Shown here in pieces: positions 39,887 to 48,557 of a stretch of 48,764 bases of DNA. The stretch covers positions 1 to 48,764 of the forward strand of contig NZ_BMQA01000049.1 in the NCBI RefSeq assembly GCF_014647875.1, in the 5' to 3' direction. The notes under the pieces were generated by a model that saw only the letters and a program-made list of their open reading frames with translations, did no database searches and was not told where the DNA came from. The stretch comes from Streptomyces brasiliensis. Its GTDB lineage: Bacteria; Actinomycetota; Actinomycetes; Streptomycetales; Streptomycetaceae. The position numbers and the translations under genes were made by a program. Numbering within the stretch: the stretch's first letter is position 1; the number at the start of each line of letters is the position of its first letter.

Positions 39887-40010
39887 TCAGCCCCTCCGGC
39901 TCGCGTCATCCCCGGCCGGAACCATCTTCCCGTCCCACACGAAGTGGACGTCGTCCGCCGCAATCTCCTCCTCAGGGATGAGATCAGGCCGAACTTCCCC
40001 GAGGAGCGCG
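39887..40010 (-). pseudogene. Possible C-terminal remnant of an unknown protein
   Basis: The minus-strand frame ends EVRPDLIPEEEIAADD-VHFVWDGKMVPAGDD and looks protein-like with mostly G/C third positions, whereas further upstream it turns into Arg/His-rich sequence without coding character. A neighbouring frame (GYIWDAGQGGTRSSGKFGL) may be the earlier part, which would imply a frameshift. I cannot identify it. Confidence 0.25.
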
Positions 40011-40017
40011 TGCCGCC

Positions 40018-40286
40018 TTGCCCCGCATCCCAGATGTAACCACCACGCGTTTCCGTGTCCTCGCGGGTGTGAAGGACAAGTACTGGTACGAGTGCCGGCT
40101 GGTGGCACTGCCGGCGGTCGACGGAGGCAGTACGTGTACCGGGCACGCCCCCGAGGACGCGCTGCCCGCCGACCTGTTCCGGACGCGTGACCCACACACG
40201 AGAGCACGTTCCCGCGCGCGTGGGACCTCTTCGACGCGACGTCGATACGGCGGGTCGGCCGAGTCGCCGCCCTCCACATTTTCTGA
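40018..40286 (+). pseudogene. Possible frameshifted small gene
   Basis: One frame reads RVLAGVKDKYWYECRLVALP and GHAPEDALPADLFRTRDPHT, then loses coding character, while a second frame continues as STFPRAWDLFDATSIRRVGR to VAALHIF and a stop at 40284-40286. Joined by one frameshift near 40200 they would make a protein of about 85 residues of unknown family. A low-confidence decayed gene. Confidence 0.3.
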
Positions 40287-40299
40287 CGGTTCATCAGTA

Positions 40300-40328
40300 T
40301 TGAATGTTCGGGACCCTCCGGCTACGTT
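40300..40328 (+). promoter_or_regulatory. Promoter of the SRPBCC gene
   Basis: TTGAAT (40300-40305), a 17-nt spacer and TACGTT (40323-40328), about 36 nt before the start codon. Confidence 0.65.
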
Positions 40329-40364
40329 CCGCGACACCGTAGCCCGACACGAAGGGGCGGCCCC

Positions 40365-40793
40365 ATGGCCGAAGTCAGCGCGGAGGCACGCATCCAGGCA
40401 CCGGCCGAGCAGGTGTGGGCGCAGCTCACGGACTGGTCGGCGTACGGCGAGTGGAACGCCACCCACACGAACTTCCCCAGGTGCGGCCCGCAGACCCTGA
40501 CGGTGGGCGGGACCTTCCAGGAGAACATGAAGCTGATGGGCTTCCCGGCGGAGGTCGAGTGGACCATCGAGGAACTGGAACCGGCCCGGGTGCTCGCCAT
40601 TCGCGGCAAGGGCCCGATGGCGGTCGTGGTCGCCACCCGCTACACCCTCACCCCGGACGGCGGCGCCACGAGCGTGCGCATCGACGGTGAATTCACCGGC
40701 GCGGCCGTGTCGTTGATGGCGGGCAAGCTCAAGGACTCGGCGACGGCCGCCCTGAACGAGTCGCTGCGCAAGCTGGACGGGCTGGTGGCCTGA
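40365..40793 (+). CDS. SRPBCC family protein
   Basis: A 142-residue START/Bet-v1-like protein (polyketide cyclase/dehydrase type): VSAEARIQAPAEQVWAQLTD, GGTFQENMKLMGFPAEVEWT, ARVLAIRGKGPMAVVVATRY and the long C-terminal helix KLKDSATAALNESLRKLDGL. The fold makes a ligand cavity; the ligand is unknown. AAGGGGCGG precedes the ATG. It converges on the PadR gene with a shared hairpin between. Confidence 0.9.
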   Translation: MAEVSAEARIQAPAEQVWAQLTDWSAYGEWNATHTNFPRCGPQTLTVGGTFQENMKLMGFPAEVEWTIEELEPARVLAIRGKGPMAVVVATRYTLTPDGGATSVRIDGEFTGAAVSLMAGKLKDSATAALNESLRKLDGLVA

Positions 40794-40818
40794 ACCGCCG
40801 TACGGCGCCGGCACGAAG

Positions 40819-40846
40819 GCGCCCCGCGGAGGGTTCCACGGGGCGC
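40819..40846. terminator. Bidirectional hairpin between SRPBCC and PadR genes
   Basis: GCGCCCCG and CGGGGCGC, a perfect 8-bp stem with a 12-nt loop, lie between convergent stop codons. Confidence 0.75.
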
Positions 40847-40865
40847 CCGGACGGTCGTACGGCCG

Positions 40866-41492
40866 TCAGTCCTCGTCGGCGAGGATCAGGTACAGCTTCT
40901 TGCGGGCCTCGTTGATGACGGCCAGCGCCTTCTCACGCTGCTCCTTGCTGCCGGTCTTCCAGACCTGGCCGAAAGCCTCCATCAGGCCGAAGCCGGCCTG
41001 GCGGATCTCACCGAGCGCTTCCCAGTCGACCCCGCGGGAGGCCTCCTCCCAGGGGGCCTCGGGACCCTCGTCGGCGGCGGTACGACCGGTCTCGGTGAGC
41101 GAGTACAGCTTCTTGCCGCCCTCACTCTCACTGGCGATCAGGCCCTCGTCCTCCAGCAGCTGCAGGGTGGGGTAGACCGAGCCGGGGCTCGGCTTCCACG
41201 CGCCGCCGCTGCGCTCGGCGATCTCCTGGATCATCTCGTAGCCGTGCATCGGCCGGTCCTTCAGCAGGGCCAGGATCGAGGCCCGCACGTCACCGCGCCG
41301 CGCCCTTCCCCTCGGGCCGCCGCGCCCTCGTGGCCCCCAGGACCCCGGTCCGAAACCGGGTCCGCCGGGACCGAAGCCCGGACCACCCGGACCGAAGGGC
41401 CCGAAAGCCGCGCGCAGTCCCTCGAAGCCGCCCCAGCCGTGCCGGTGGGGGCCGTCATGTCGATGTCCGTGCTCGAATCCGTGGGTACGCAT
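40866..41492 (-). CDS. PadR family regulator with Gly/Pro-rich N-terminus
   Basis: A 208-residue regulator. After a His-rich and Gly/Pro/Phe-rich head (about 1-55, repeats of GPGGPGFGPG) comes the PadR winged helix: VRASILALLKDRPMHGYEMI, GAWKPSPGSVYPTLQLLEDE, GKKLYSLTETGR. The C-terminal helix (QREKALAVINEARKKLYLIL) makes the dimer. The His-rich head (HGFEHGHRHDGPHRHGW) could bind metal. GGGAG lies 8 nt before ATG 41492. An upstream CGATATATCG palindrome is a likely autoregulatory site. Confidence 0.92.
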   Translation of the reverse strand: MRTHGFEHGHRHDGPHRHGWGGFEGLRAAFGPFGPGGPGFGPGGPGFGPGSWGPRGRGGPRGRARRGDVRASILALLKDRPMHGYEMIQEIAERSGGAWKPSPGSVYPTLQLLEDEGLIASESEGGKKLYSLTETGRTAADEGPEAPWEEASRGVDWEALGEIRQAGFGLMEAFGQVWKTGSKEQREKALAVINEARKKLYLILADED

Positions 41493-41536
41493 CGCGATCA
41501 CTCCCATTCCATCGTCGATCTAACGCGATGTCTCAA

Positions 41537-41557
41537 CGATATATCGGAACCGATCGG
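41537..41557. promoter_or_regulatory. Palindromes upstream of padR
   Basis: CGATATATCG (41537-41546) and CCGATCGG (41550-41557) lie 45-65 nt before the PadR start; the first is AT-rich for this genome and may contain the -10 region. Confidence 0.45.
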
Positions 41558-41590
41558 ATGGCAATATCCCTCGACCTGGGGGTTCGTCGG

Positions 41591-44062
41591 TCAGGCGGCT
41601 CTGCGGCGCTCGAGGGCGGTGGCGAGGTCCTCCTCGGCCCAGACGATCTTGCCGCCGGGCACCGAGCGGCTGCCCCAGCGGCGGGACAGCTGGGCGACCA
41701 GGAACAGACCGCGCCCGTTCTCGTCGACGGCGCGTGCGTGACGCAGCCGGGGGGAGCAGCCGCTGGCGTCGAACACTTCGCAGGTCAGGACCTGGTGCCG
41801 GATCAGCCGCAGACCGATCGGGCCGGTGCCGTGGCTGAGGGCGTTGGTGACCAGTTCGCTGACGATCAGCTTCGTGGTGTCCTCGAGACGTTCCAGGCCC
41901 CATACGGCCAGCCGGCCGGCGGCCAGTTGCCGGGCCTCGCCGACGGCGGACTGGTCGTGCGGCAGCGCCCAGGAGGCGACCTGCTCCGGATCGAGCGAGC
42001 GGGTCCGCGCCAGGAGCAGGGTGACGTCGTCGGTCGGCGCCCGCCCCGCGGCGGTCTGCGTGGCGCGGGTGCAGAGTTCCTCCAGGGAGCGGGCCGGCGC
42101 CGCCAGGGCCGCGCCCAGCCGGCGCATGCCCGCGTCGATGTCCTCGGCGCGGCTCTCGACCAGGCCGTCGGTGTACAGGGCGAGGAGGCTCCCCTCGGGC
42201 AGGTCCAGTTCCACGGCCTCGAAGGGAACGCCCAGCCCGACCCCCAGGGGCGGACCGGCGGGCAGGTCGGGGAACGTGACCCGGCCTCGCGGGTCGATGA
42301 TCGCGGGCGGCGGGTGCCCGGCCCGTGCCATGACGCACTTCCGCGTGACCGGGTCGTAGACGGCGTACAGACAGGTGGCACCCGTCACCGCGGGGGTCTG
42401 GTCCGGTGCGCAGGCGTCGTCCTCGGCCAGTCGCTGGACCGTGTCGTCGAGGTGGGTGAGCAGTTCCTCGGGGGACAGTTCCATGTCGGCGAGGGTGTAG
42501 ACGGCGGTGCGCAGCCGGCCCATGGTCGCGGCGGCGTGCAGCCCGTGTCCGACGACGTCGCCGACGACGAGAGCCACCCGGGCACCGGACAGCGGGATCA
42601 CGTCGAACCAGTCGCCCCCGACGCCGTTGTGGAGGTCGGCCGGCAGATACCGCGAGACCGCCTCGACGGCCGCGCCGCCCCGCAACCGGTGCGGCAGCAG
42701 GTTGCGCTGGAGCGCGAGGGCCGCGGTGTGTTCTCGGGAGTACTGGCGGGCGTTGTCCAGCGACAGCGCGGCGCGGCCGACGAGTTCTTCGGCCAGGAGC
42801 AGATCGATCTCCTGGAACGGCACCGGGTCCTCGGTGCGGACGAACACGGCCACCCCGAGCAGGGCGCGCCTCGCGCGGATGGGAACCACCATCAGCGAAT
42901 GGACTCGGTTCTCCCTGACCTTTCGCGCCCGTGCCGGGTCCTGGTCGAACCAGGTGCCCTCGGCGGCGTCCAGGACGGGCTCCAGGTGCGGCCGCCCGGT
43001 GCGCAGCACCTCCGTGAAGGGTGAGGTGGGCGGCATGAGGACCGGGTCACCGCGCCCCCAGGGGGATTCGGGGACCCCTTGGTGGATGGAGGCCAGACCG
43101 GCCCGCCGGAACACGGGGAGACGCTCGCCCGTCGGGCCGACACGGACCGGGGGCTCGTGTCCGAAGGGGATCGACTGCTCCAGGTCGACGGCGACGTAGT
43201 CCGCGAACAGGGGCACGGCGAGGTCGGCCAGTTCCTGGCTGGTCCGCATCACGTCCAGGGAGCCGCCCAGGTGCGCGCTGCCCTCGGTGAGGATGGCCAG
43301 GCGCTCGTACGCCCGCCGGCTCTCGGTGACGTCGACGCTGATGACGCACACCCCCAGTGCTCGGCCGTCGGCGCCCTGGAGACGGAAGACCGACGCCGCG
43401 AACGTGTGGTCCCGGCGCGAACCCGACGCGAGCCACGACCGGTAGGTGTGGACGCCGCTGGCGCCGGTGGCCAGCACCTGCCGCATCGTCGCCTCGAGCG
43501 CCGCGGCCTTGGGACCGGACAGCACATCGGGGAAACCACGTCCGAGCCGTCGATCAGCGGGGACGCCGTCGTGGCTCTCCATCGTGTCGTTCACCCACGT
43601 ACAGCGCAGCCCCAGGTCACGGAACACGATGCCGATCGGCACGCGCGCGAGAAGCGAATCCCGCACCGATCCGGTCGCCGTGTCCCCGGACAGCGCTCCG
43701 GCGTCGGTCACGGACACGAGCCAGGCGACTGCTCCGTCCCGCCCGCGCACCATGGAGATCCGCAGACTGACGACAAGGGTGCGGCCGTCGCGATGGCGCA
43801 CGGACGTGGTACCCGACCAGCCACCCCGGGCACGGCACCGCTCGACGAACGCCGTCGCCGTCGGCGTGTCCTCGGACGTCGGCAGGACGAGTGAGGCGGA
43901 GCGGCCCACCACGTCCCCGGCGGAGTACCCGAGAAGTCGCTCGGCGACCCGCGTCCAGCCGACCACGGTCCCCTGCTCGCCGAGCATCGCGATGGCCGAG
44001 TCGGACATCTCACGCGTGCTCAGCAGCTGCTCACCGGCTGTCACCCTGTCCATGCTGATCAC
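41591..44062 (-). CDS. PAS-PAS-GAF-SpoIIE phosphatase-HATPase protein
   Basis: An 823-residue multi-domain signalling protein. Two PAS domains (about 20-125 and 135-250), a GAF domain (about 265-440), a PP2C/SpoIIE-type phosphatase (about 470-685; GVGGDWFDVIPLSGARVALV, VVGDVVGHGLHAAATMGRLR, LALYTDGLVESR) and a C-terminal RsbW-like ATPase domain (VSELVTNALSHGTGPIGLRL, RGLFLVAQLSRRWG). Having both phosphatase and kinase-like modules, it should control an anti-anti-sigma factor by partner switching. The 44062 GTG or an ATG at 44053 may start it. A minus-strand ECF41-type promoter lies 93 nt upstream. Confidence 0.92.
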   Translation of the reverse strand: MISMDRVTAGEQLLSTREMSDSAIAMLGEQGTVVGWTRVAERLLGYSAGDVVGRSASLVLPTSEDTPTATAFVERCRARGGWSGTTSVRHRDGRTLVVSLRISMVRGRDGAVAWLVSVTDAGALSGDTATGSVRDSLLARVPIGIVFRDLGLRCTWVNDTMESHDGVPADRRLGRGFPDVLSGPKAAALEATMRQVLATGASGVHTYRSWLASGSRRDHTFAASVFRLQGADGRALGVCVISVDVTESRRAYERLAILTEGSAHLGGSLDVMRTSQELADLAVPLFADYVAVDLEQSIPFGHEPPVRVGPTGERLPVFRRAGLASIHQGVPESPWGRGDPVLMPPTSPFTEVLRTGRPHLEPVLDAAEGTWFDQDPARARKVRENRVHSLMVVPIRARRALLGVAVFVRTEDPVPFQEIDLLLAEELVGRAALSLDNARQYSREHTAALALQRNLLPHRLRGGAAVEAVSRYLPADLHNGVGGDWFDVIPLSGARVALVVGDVVGHGLHAAATMGRLRTAVYTLADMELSPEELLTHLDDTVQRLAEDDACAPDQTPAVTGATCLYAVYDPVTRKCVMARAGHPPPAIIDPRGRVTFPDLPAGPPLGVGLGVPFEAVELDLPEGSLLALYTDGLVESRAEDIDAGMRRLGAALAAPARSLEELCTRATQTAAGRAPTDDVTLLLARTRSLDPEQVASWALPHDQSAVGEARQLAAGRLAVWGLERLEDTTKLIVSELVTNALSHGTGPIGLRLIRHQVLTCEVFDASGCSPRLRHARAVDENGRGLFLVAQLSRRWGSRSVPGGKIVWAEEDLATALERRRAA

Positions 44063-44154
44063 CGGGCTTCTGTCCTCGGGTAGACGGGTCTGGGGCGGTT
44101 CGCGATCCAGACAGACGCGGGCATCAGTTGTTCATCCGCATCTTTCGGGTACTT

Positions 44155-44181
44155 GACTGGATTACCGCCCTTTTTGTGACA
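44155..44181 (-). promoter_or_regulatory. ECF41-type promoter for the phosphatase gene
   Basis: On the minus strand TGTCACA (44181-44175), N16, AGTC (44158-44155). Consensus remembered for ECF41: TGTCACA-N16-CGTC. Confidence 0.65.
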
Positions 44182-44213
44182 ACCCAACTGGAATCGAAGT
44201 GACTGCGCCGCCC

Positions 44214-44240
44214 TGTCACAGGTGGCGGGGCCATCCGGTC
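44214..44240 (+). promoter_or_regulatory. ECF41-type promoter for the AhpD/SDR operon
   Basis: TGTCACA (44214-44220), N16, GGTC (44237-44240), 36 nt before the GTG of the AhpD-like gene. Confidence 0.75.
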
Positions 44241-44276
44241 AGTGGTGTGTATCCGCACTACGGCAAGGAGATCACT

Positions 44277-44750
44277 GTGGAAGCACGTCTCGACTTCTTC
44301 GGCAGCCCCCTCGGAGGCAAGGTGCTCAGGCACCTCAACTCGGCCAGCAAGGCCGTCTCGGACTCGACACTGCCGGCCGCCGTCCAGGAACTGGTCAAAC
44401 TCCGCGCCAGCCAGATCAACGGCTGCGGCTTCTGCACCGACATGCACAGCAAGGACGCCGCCCACGCCGGCGAGACCCAGCAGCGCCTCAACCTCGTCGC
44501 CGCCTGGCGCGAGGCCACCGTCTTCACCGACGCCGAACGCGCCGCCCTCGAACTCGCCGAACAGGCCACCCGCATCGCCGACGCGGCCGGCGGTGTCACC
44601 GACGACGCCTGGGCCAATGCCGCCAAGCACTACGACGACGACCAGCTCGCCGCACTGATCTCACTCCTCGCCGTCATCAACGCCTACAACCGCATCAACG
44701 TCATCAACCAGCAGCCCGCCGGCGACTACCAGCCCGGCCAGTTCGGCTGA
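44277..44750 (+). CDS. Carboxymuconolactone decarboxylase/AhpD-like protein
   Basis: A 157-residue CMD-fold protein with the AhpD redox site: VQELVKLRASQINGCGFCTD then MHSKDA (Cys50, Cys53, His57). It probably reduces peroxides with a thiol donor. The C-terminal ALISLLAVINAYNRINVINQ is the usual CMD helix. GTG 44277 follows AAGGAG by 7 nt. It is the archetypal ECF41 target ('C' of the COE set) and has a matching promoter. SDR follows after 24 nt. Confidence 0.94.
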   Translation: MEARLDFFGSPLGGKVLRHLNSASKAVSDSTLPAAVQELVKLRASQINGCGFCTDMHSKDAAHAGETQQRLNLVAAWREATVFTDAERAALELAEQATRIADAAGGVTDDAWANAAKHYDDDQLAALISLLAVINAYNRINVINQQPAGDYQPGQFG

Positions 44751-44774
44751 CCGACCCACGAAGGAACCGGCACC

Positions 44775-45539
44775 ATGCTCAGCTCCACCCCACACCGCTT
44801 CGTGGACCGCGTCGCGATCGTCACGGGAGCGGGGTCTGGCATCGGCCGGGCGGCCGCGATCGCCCTCGCCGGGGCCGGGGCCCACGTCCTCGGTGTGGGC
44901 CGCCGTGTCGAGGCCCTGGAGGAGACGGCCGGCGCCGACCCCCACATCGCGGTCCTGCCGCTCGACCTCTGCGAGGAGGGAGCCGCGGACACCGTGGTGA
45001 CCGAGGCCGTGAAACGGTGGGGACGGCTCGACGTGCTCGTGAACAACGCGGGCGCCACCGCCGTGATGCCCCTGGCCGAGACCGATCGGTCGGTGATCAC
45101 CAGGCTGTTCGAGCTCAATGTGACCGCGCCGAGCATGCTCGCCCACGCGGCGCTGCCGCATCTGCGTGAGTCGTCCGGCTCCATCGTGAACGTGTCGAGC
45201 ACCTACGGTCACCGGCCCTTGGCCGGCGCTGCCCATTACGCCGCGACCAAGAGCGCCGTCGAACAGCTGACGCGGAGCTGGGCGCTCGAACTCGCGGCGG
45301 AAGGGGTCCGGGTGAACGCGATCGCACCCGGACCCACCAGGACGGACGTCCTGGTGGCGGCCGGGCTCCCCCGGGACACCATCGACGAGATACGCAGCCA
45401 TGAACGAGACCGCATCCCGACGGGACGTCTCGGCGATCCCGAGGACATCGCGGACTGGATCCTGCGCATCGCCGATCCCCTGGGCGCGCACATCACCGGT
45501 CAGGTACTGACGGTCGACGGGGGCCTCGAGCTCGACTGA
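44775..45539 (+). CDS. SDR family oxidoreductase of the ECF41 locus
   Basis: A 254-residue SDR: VAIVTGAGSGIGRAAAIALA (13-32), NNAGATAVMPLAETD, Ser in NVSSTYGHRP, Tyr-Lys in HYAATKSAVEQ and VDGGLELD. AAGGAACC lies 8 nt before the ATG. It is co-transcribed with the AhpD gene and fits the 'oxidoreductase' part of the ECF41 gene set. Substrate unknown. Confidence 0.93.
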   Translation: MLSSTPHRFVDRVAIVTGAGSGIGRAAAIALAGAGAHVLGVGRRVEALEETAGADPHIAVLPLDLCEEGAADTVVTEAVKRWGRLDVLVNNAGATAVMPLAETDRSVITRLFELNVTAPSMLAHAALPHLRESSGSIVNVSSTYGHRPLAGAAHYAATKSAVEQLTRSWALELAAEGVRVNAIAPGPTRTDVLVAAGLPRDTIDEIRSHERDRIPTGRLGDPEDIADWILRIADPLGAHITGQVLTVDGGLELD

Positions 45540-45608
45540 CCTCCGGCGGGCCGTCGTGAGATGTCACGTGAGATGTCGCATACCAACGCACATTGAGGGA
45601 TGGTCACC

Positions 45609-46091
45609 ATGTCGTACCCGGAGCAGGTTTATGGGGGAGACAGCGGCGAGGTCAGTGCGAAATTCCGTCCGGCGGGCACCCCGCCGAATGTCGGCGAAGC
45701 CGGTAAGGACGCCATTCACTATCTGGCGAGCACGAATACCACTCGGGGCGAGTTCGGTCTCTACCGAGTGGAGATGAGCGCGAGGGCCGGCGGCCCGAAG
45801 ACGCATTTCCACAAGCGCATCTCGGAGTCCTTCTTCATCCTCGACGGAAACGTTCGCCTTTTCGACGGCGCGCAGTGGATCGACGGGCAGAAGGGCGACT
45901 TCCTGCATGTGCCGCAGGGCGGACTGCACGCCTTCCGCAACGACTCGGACGCACCGGCCGGGATGCTGCTGCTCTTCACGCCGGGAGCGCCGCGCGAGGA
46001 GTACTTCGAGAAGCTGTCGGAGCTGGCCGACGCCACGGACGAGGAGCGAGCCGCGTTCCTGGACAAGCACGACTCGTACTTCGTGGAGTGA
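45609..46091 (+). CDS. Cupin domain protein
   Basis: A 160-residue cupin: LYRVEMSARAGGPKTHFHKR, SESFFILDGNVRLFDG, DFLHVPQGGLHAFRNDSDAP. Metal ligands would be the His of THFHKR, the Glu of SESF and the His of GGLHAF. ATG 45609 has GAGGG upstream at a wide spacing; an ATG three codons earlier overlaps it. The upstream repeat GAGATGTCACGTGAGATGTC has one TGTCAC but no good partner at 16 nt, so its control is unclear. Confidence 0.88.
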   Translation: MSYPEQVYGGDSGEVSAKFRPAGTPPNVGEAGKDAIHYLASTNTTRGEFGLYRVEMSARAGGPKTHFHKRISESFFILDGNVRLFDGAQWIDGQKGDFLHVPQGGLHAFRNDSDAPAGMLLLFTPGAPREEYFEKLSELADATDEERAAFLDKHDSYFVE

Positions 46092-46106
46092 GCGAAGGCA
46101 GGCGGG

Positions 46107-46553
46107 TCAGGCGTCCGGGCGCGGAGCACGCAGGTGCCTGCGCTGGGCCAGTTCCTCTTCGTCGACCAGTGTGAGCATGGGCTGACCCGGCATGCACATC
46201 ATGGTGACGAGGAAACGGCTCCAGGAGTCCGTCCGGTTGTTGCCGTCCTGGTAGTGGATGACGTCGCCGCCCGGCTCCCAGAACGTCTCCCCGGCCTTGA
46301 TGACCCGCTCCGGCTCGCCTTCCAGTTCGAAGAGCATCTCCCCTTCGAGCATGTAGCCGAAGGCGGGCCCCGAGTGCCGGTGCGGCGGGGTGCCGGGGTC
46401 GCCGGGAGGGAACGCGACGAGAACCGTCGCCACCTCCGCCCCTTCGGGAACGAACGGCGGTTGCGCCGTCTGCAGCACGGTGAGCGCCGTCTTCCATGCC
46501 TCCGAGCGCGGTCGGGTCGCGGGGCTGCCTGTCGCCGGATCGTCGTTCGCCAT
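46107..46553 (-). CDS. Cupin domain protein (second)
   Basis: A 148-residue cupin on the minus strand: PPGDPGTPPHRHSGPAFGYM, LEGEMLFELEGEPERVIKAG, ETFWEPGGDVIHYQDGNNRT. Ligands are the two His of PPHRHSG and the late His of VIHYQ. It is not closely similar to the cupin at 45609. It follows the NmrA-like gene by 35 nt and is likely in the same operon. Confidence 0.9.
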   Translation of the reverse strand: MANDDPATGSPATRPRSEAWKTALTVLQTAQPPFVPEGAEVATVLVAFPPGDPGTPPHRHSGPAFGYMLEGEMLFELEGEPERVIKAGETFWEPGGDVIHYQDGNNRTDSWSRFLVTMMCMPGQPMLTLVDEEELAQRRHLRAPRPDA

Positions 46554-46588
46554 GGTGAGGCCTCCCTCGGTGGGGCTGGGCTGCTGGT

Positions 46589-47320
46589 TCAGGAGAGCCA
46601 GTCGCGGTAGTGGGTGGGGGCGATGAGGGCGCCGGCCTTGGTGACGAGGGCATCGCCTGGGACGGCGGCGAACATGCCCGCGGTGTCGTCGGTGACGACG
46701 GTGCGACCGTCGGGACGGGCCTCGAGGGTGATCCGGCCCAGCTCGTCGAGGGGGAAGACATCGGGTCCGCCGACTTCGACGGTGCCGTTCAAGGGGGTGC
46801 CGGCGGCGACGTCGGCGACGGTGTCGGCGACCTCCCGGGCGGCGATCGGCTGGATCGGGGTGCTCGGCAGCCGTACGGCGTCGCCCTCCGTGGTCCAGGA
46901 CAGGACCGCGTCCATGAACTCCATGAACTGGGTGGCCCGCACGATCGAGTAGGGGATCGACCCGTCCTTGAGGATGTCCTCCTGGAGGAGCTTGGCCCGG
47001 TAGTAGTCCAGCTCGGGCACCTTGTCCACGCCGACGATCGAGAGGATGACGGCGTGCCCGGCCCCGGCCTTCCGGGCGGCGCCCAGGATGTTGTCCATCG
47101 AGGTCCGGAAGAACGGCGGTGAGGCGTCGTCGAAGGTCGGGGAGTTCGTCAGATTGACGACGACCTCTGCGTCGGCCACCGCCTCCTCCACGCCCTGGCC
47201 GGTGATCACGTCGACGCCCGTTGACATGGAGTGCGGTACCGCCTCGTGTCCGTCGCCGTTCAGTCTCTTCACGACCTGCGATCCGATCAATCCGGTACCG
47301 CCGAACACCGCGAACTTCAT
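46589..47320 (-). CDS. NAD(P)-binding protein (NmrA/atypical SDR)
   Basis: A 243-residue epimerase-like protein: FAVFGGTGLIGSQVVKRLNG (3-22), VVVNLTNSPTFDDASPPFFR, HAVILSIVGVDKVPELDYYR with the Tyr-x-x-x-Lys (YYRAK) and SIVRATQFMEFMDAVLSW. It is the 'E' (epimerase/NmrA-type) member expected around ECF41 factors. GGAGGT lies before ATG 47320. It is divergent from the sigma factor gene, sharing a 270-bp gap. Confidence 0.92.
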   Translation of the reverse strand: MKFAVFGGTGLIGSQVVKRLNGDGHEAVPHSMSTGVDVITGQGVEEAVADAEVVVNLTNSPTFDDASPPFFRTSMDNILGAARKAGAGHAVILSIVGVDKVPELDYYRAKLLQEDILKDGSIPYSIVRATQFMEFMDAVLSWTTEGDAVRLPSTPIQPIAAREVADTVADVAAGTPLNGTVEVGGPDVFPLDELGRITLEARPDGRTVVTDDTAGMFAAVPGDALVTKAGALIAPTHYRDWLS

Positions 47321-47590
47321 GGGGGACCTCCCGTCGCGCACCGACCGGTCATGTGACCATGCGTCCATCTTGCGACGCCGGGGTGCGCCCCGCACCCGGC
47401 GCGCGCTCCGGGTGGCCCGGTGGCTCTGTGTGCCGGGAACGGAGCCGACGGTCGCTGCCCGGCCGCCCTCACACCTCTCAACTCGGCGTGACCACATGGG
47501 CGTCGACCGAGTACGACGCCGGCACTCCATGGTCTGGGTGAGAGACGGGGGACCCGCTTGTAGCATGGTGCTCACAGGCTGGAGGAATTC

Positions 47591-48487
47591 ATGCGCAACC
47601 GGGACGACGCCGACTCCCTGGACCAGGCGACGAGGGACTTCATCTCGGCGCGTCCCCAACTCTTCGGCATCGCCTACCGCGTGCTCGGCAGCGTCGCGGA
47701 AGCCGAGGACATCGTCCAGGACGCCTGGCTGCGGTGGCAGAACACCAACCGCGCGGACGTTCACGAGCCGGCTGCGTTCCTGGCCACGGTCACCGCGCGG
47801 CTGGCGATCAACGTGGCCCAGTCCGCACGAGTGCGCCGCGAGTCGTATGTCGGGCCCTGGATCCCCGAGCCGGTGGACACGCGCGCGGATCCGCAACTGG
47901 GCGCGGAACGGGCCGAGGCGCTGGACCTGGCGGTCCTCTTCCTCCTGCAGAAGTTGAACCCGGTGGAACGGGCCGCTTATGTGCTGCGGGAAGCCTTCGA
48001 CTACCCGTACAAGCAGATCGCGGAGATGCTGGAGACGAGCGAGGCGAACACGCGGCAGCTGGTGAGCCGCGCACGCAAGCATCTGTCCTCGGAACGCACG
48101 GAGCCAGTCAGCTCCACCGCTCACCGACGCCTGCTGGAGGTGTTCCTCGCCGCGGCCCAGACGGGCGACCTGTCGGCGCTCGAGAACGTCCTCACCGAGG
48201 ACGTGGTCAGCTACACCGACGGTGACGGCATGCGCGGCGCGGCCAGGATTCCGGTCGTCGGCCGTGAGCACGTCGCCAAGTTCGTCGCCGCCTTCGCCCC
48301 GCGTTTCTGGCCCGACACCGAGGTGCGCTGGGTCGAGGCCAACGGCAGGCCGGCCGTCCTGGTCACGGCCGGTGGCAACGCGTCGGCTCTCCTGTCCGTC
48401 GAGGCGTCGGCGCGCGGCATCGAGCGCCTGCTGTGGGTCATGAACCCCGCCAAACTGGATCCCTACGTGACGTCGCTGCAGCAGTGA
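47591..48487 (+). CDS. sigJ: ECF41 (SigJ-type) sigma factor
   Basis: A 298-residue extracytoplasmic-function sigma factor with a fused regulatory C-terminal SnoaL-like domain. Region 2: RPQLFGIAYRVLGSVAEAED and DAWLRWQNTNRADV; the linker motif PWIPEP (about 89-94; family WLPEP); region 4: ERAAYVLREAFDYPYKQIAE and SEANTRQLVSRARKHL; C-terminal TDGDGM (family DGGG) and NPAKL (family NPDKL). In this family the C-terminal domain replaces the anti-sigma factor and tunes activity. GGAGG precedes the ATG. Its predicted promoters occur at 44155, 44214 and 48495, none directly before itself. Confidence 0.94.
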   Translation: MRNRDDADSLDQATRDFISARPQLFGIAYRVLGSVAEAEDIVQDAWLRWQNTNRADVHEPAAFLATVTARLAINVAQSARVRRESYVGPWIPEPVDTRADPQLGAERAEALDLAVLFLLQKLNPVERAAYVLREAFDYPYKQIAEMLETSEANTRQLVSRARKHLSSERTEPVSSTAHRRLLEVFLAAAQTGDLSALENVLTEDVVSYTDGDGMRGAARIPVVGREHVAKFVAAFAPRFWPDTEVRWVEANGRPAVLVTAGGNASALLSVEASARGIERLLWVMNPAKLDPYVTSLQQ

Positions 48488-48494
48488 CGAAAGC

Positions 48495-48521
48495 TGTCAC
48501 AGATCGCCGTACTGCCCGGTC
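48495..48521 (+). promoter_or_regulatory. ECF41-type promoter for the flavoprotein gene
   Basis: TGTCACA (48495-48501), N16, GGTC (48518-48521), 36 nt before the GTG, the same arrangement as at 44214. Confidence 0.75.
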
Positions 48522-48557
48522 GTACTGAGTGGCAACCCAGGCGAACGGAGCAAGGCC

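Noticed and set aside
45560..45590. TGTCACG/TGTCGCA repeats before the cupin gene as ECF41 promoters
   Set aside because: Neither has a GTC element at the 16-nt spacing; the -35 part is also imperfect.
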